Source: a virus. From it: a DNA stretch of 23,911 nucleotides. The position numbers were made by a program, and so were the translations under genes. Shown here piece after piece: positions 22,647 to 23,911 of this stretch (its first letter is position 1; each line of letters starts with the position of its first letter). Location of the stretch: IMG/VR virus record IMGVR_UViG_3300037071_002432, positions 1-23,911 of that record; one strand, 5' to 3'. The notes under the pieces were generated by a model that saw only the letters and a program-made list of their open reading frames with translations, was not told the origin of the DNA and did not search any database.

Positions 22647-23848
22647 AGGAGCTTGATTTTTGGGACCCCCACCTCGACGATCGTGGTAACGCGTTTGGCC
22701 TGGTGGAGGTCTTTGATAACCTTCTCGAATTCCTCCCAGCTCATGTGGGCTGCGGCCATTCCGTACAGGGCTTGGAGTGGAACCGGCCCTGACTTCAAGA
22801 ACCGCACCAACACCGCAGACTTCTTCCCCGCTACACTCAGGCCGATGTTCCCAAATACCTTGGGCATCATGGCCTCCACCTCTGTCACAATCTCAATCGA
22901 ACGTTTCAACTGGGACTCAGTGATGATGCGGTCATCCGACTCGGCCGCTGATATGATCATCGCAATCTTGTGGATGTGGGTCTGCTTACGGGCGATGTAA
23001 CCGTCATAGTTGGCAGTCGTTAGGTGAGAAGGCAGGTTCTTAAAGAAGCCCTCATACCACTGTTCGCCCAGCATTTCTGCCTCGAAAGACAAGGTCATCT
23101 CCCCAGCCATTGCTCCGATTTGGCACAGATCCTCGATCAATTTGGTGCGGATTCCGTCTCTGTCGAAAGCCCCAGTCCGCATTGATTTAGCTGGGTAGGC
23201 CACGTACTTGCGCTTGGTCTCGCCGTAGACGAACACGGTGCGGGAGGTGAATCCGCCGCCGATCATATACTCTGGCATGGCCGACGAAATCCAAGACGAG
23301 GTGGTGCAGCCGATGATGTTTAGGCAGGGGTTCTTGATTACGATGTCACCGCCGGAGAGAGTGGATTTGGTCCAATCCCCTGCACGTGAATCCCACAGGT
23401 CAACCAAGACATCGACCAGTTCGCGGTTGGTTGGGTCGAGGAAAGTCCCAAGTTCTGACGGGGCGCAGGTCATGGTGGATTGAGAAAGGAAACGGGGGAG
23501 AGCGTCTCCCTCATTCATCACCTGAAACACCTTGTTGGTTTGCATCAGCTTCTGGACTAGCGATTGCCAAGTTACAGCGGAAGGTCCCATCGTCACGTCA
23601 GGAACTTTTTTGAGCAAGTCCATGGCGAGGGCAGCTGTGGTGGATTTGGCTACGATTCCTGGTGGTGCGACCAGAACGATGTAGCAGTTCGGCGCCCATT
23701 GGAAGTAGCCCTGATCGATCCACACCTTACGGCGTAGGGCACCTGCGATAGCACTAACACCTGACCAGAAGTGGAATTGAGTCGGGGCTTCTGAGTAGTC
23801 AGTGTACTTCACGTAGGCGTCGAGCCAGTTTGCGTAGTGGCGGGCCAT
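22643..23848 (-). CDS. DUF3987-type P-loop ATPase (replicative helicase/primase-associated), 401 aa
   Basis: The start is the ATG at 23848-23846, with GGAG upstream, preferred over the in-frame TTG just before it. The protein carries a non-standard P-loop (VLVAPPGIVAKSTTA; K68, S69): the usual glycine before Lys is Ala. Recalled phage DUF3987 relatives also have odd loops of the PPG-x-V-x-K-S/T type. A later conserved stretch (NIIGCTTSSWISSAMPEYMI then GGGFTSRTVFVYGE) has the family's post-ATPase signature with the candidate arginine finger in TSR. DUF3987 proteins are found in phage replication modules and often act as helicase-like ATPases. It reads leftward, and its TAA overlaps the giant gene's TAA (22643-22646). 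Confidence 0.75.
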   Translation of the reverse strand: MARHYANWLDAYVKYTDYSEAPTQFHFWSGVSAIAGALRRKVWIDQGYFQWAPNCYIVLVAPPGIVAKSTTAALAMDLLKKVPDVTMGPSAVTWQSLVQKLMQTNKVFQVMNEGDALPRFLSQSTMTCAPSELGTFLDPTNRELVDVLVDLWDSRAGDWTKSTLSGGDIVIKNPCLNIIGCTTSSWISSAMPEYMIGGGFTSRTVFVYGETKRKYVAYPAKSMRTGAFDRDGIRTKLIEDLCQIGAMAGEMTLSFEAEMLGEQWYEGFFKNLPSHLTTANYDGYIARKQTHIHKIAMIISAAESDDRIITESQLKRSIEIVTEVEAMMPKVFGNIGLSVAGKKSAVLVRFLKSGPVPLQALYGMAAAHMSWEEFEKVIKDLHQAKRVTTIVEVGVPKIKLL

Positions 23849-23911
23849 CAATTATCTCCGTACTTCGTTATCGTAAATTCGGGTGAAAGCAGGTATATGT
23901 GGTTGTGCCTG
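23848..23911 (-). CDS. 3' end of another leftward gene, cut by the window edge (frame uncertain)
   Basis: Two minus-strand frames stay open to the window edge. One ends with a TGA overlapping the downstream ATG (TGATG) and would end HIYLLSPEFTITKYGDN. The other ends with a TAA just before the TTG-ATG and would end PAFTRIYDNEVRR. I favour the first because of the stop-start overlap, but 20 codons cannot decide it. Either way the DUF3987 gene is probably not the first of its transcript. No promoter was recognised in this stretch. Confidence 0.4.
   Translation of the reverse strand, partial: RHNHIYLLSPEFTITKYGDN

Overview
This window reads as a piece of a tailed double-stranded DNA phage (or prophage-like) genome, most likely a short-tailed podovirus. 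It holds a nearly unbroken rightward late block: terminase, portal, scaffold, major capsid protein, P22 gp4/gp10-like connectors, lysis genes, several glycine/alanine-rich candidate ejection proteins and one 1674-residue inner-virion protein. Genes are tightly packed, commonly with ATGA or TAATG overlaps and clear Shine-Dalgarno sites, so the host is probably a Gram-negative bacterium. The host genus cannot be named. No tRNA, CRISPR array, insertion sequence or integrase was seen.

Layout. (1) Positions 1-1148 carry leftward small genes of unknown function: a 55-aa gene too short for a 60-aa cut-off, a 186-aa gene, a 95-aa gene and possibly the start of another at the window edge. (2) Positions 1149-1505 are the only long gap between genes. 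They separate the leftward and rightward genes and contain copies of a 16-bp AT-rich motif and a perfect 6-4-6 palindrome. (3) Positions 1506-5800 are the packaging module: small terminase, a PD-(D/E)XK nuclease-like protein, large terminase and portal. (4) Positions 5797-8181 hold a small linker gene, the scaffold and the major capsid protein, closed by a strong intrinsic terminator at 8200-8223. (5) Positions 8237-9257 hold a small protein and a GT-A glycosyltransferase. (6) At 9244-9283 a second copy of the tandem 16-bp motif pair lies directly before the tail-side genes. (7) Positions 9285-12408 hold a small membrane protein, small structural proteins, and gp4-like and gp10-like connectors. 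(8) Positions 12416-13013 hold a DUF5675 protein and a holin. (9) Positions 13014-13942 hold two beta-rich, probably virion-surface, proteins. (10) Positions 13945-22646 hold the ejection and inner-virion proteins. (11) Positions 22643-23911 run leftward: a DUF3987-type ATPase of the replication module and the tail end of another gene, meeting the late block stop-to-stop.

How it fits together. The terminase cuts and pumps DNA through the portal into a scaffold-built capsid. The gp4/gp10-like proteins close the vertex, and the Ala/Gly-rich proteins with the giant protein are probably packaged and ejected to make the channel into the cell. DUF5675 plus holin probably end the infection.

The most notable non-gene signal is a roughly 40-bp regulatory module present twice. 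The copies at 1211-1250 and 9244-9283 are identical at 30 of 40 positions by hand alignment. Each contains two 16-bp motif copies exactly 23 bp apart, and each precedes a block of late genes. This suggests a phage-specific promoter or operator. I did not find a clearly novel multi-gene defence or counter-defence system. The genes most worth a second look are the nuclease between the terminase genes, the glycosyltransferase next to the capsid gene and the metallopeptidase motif in the giant protein.
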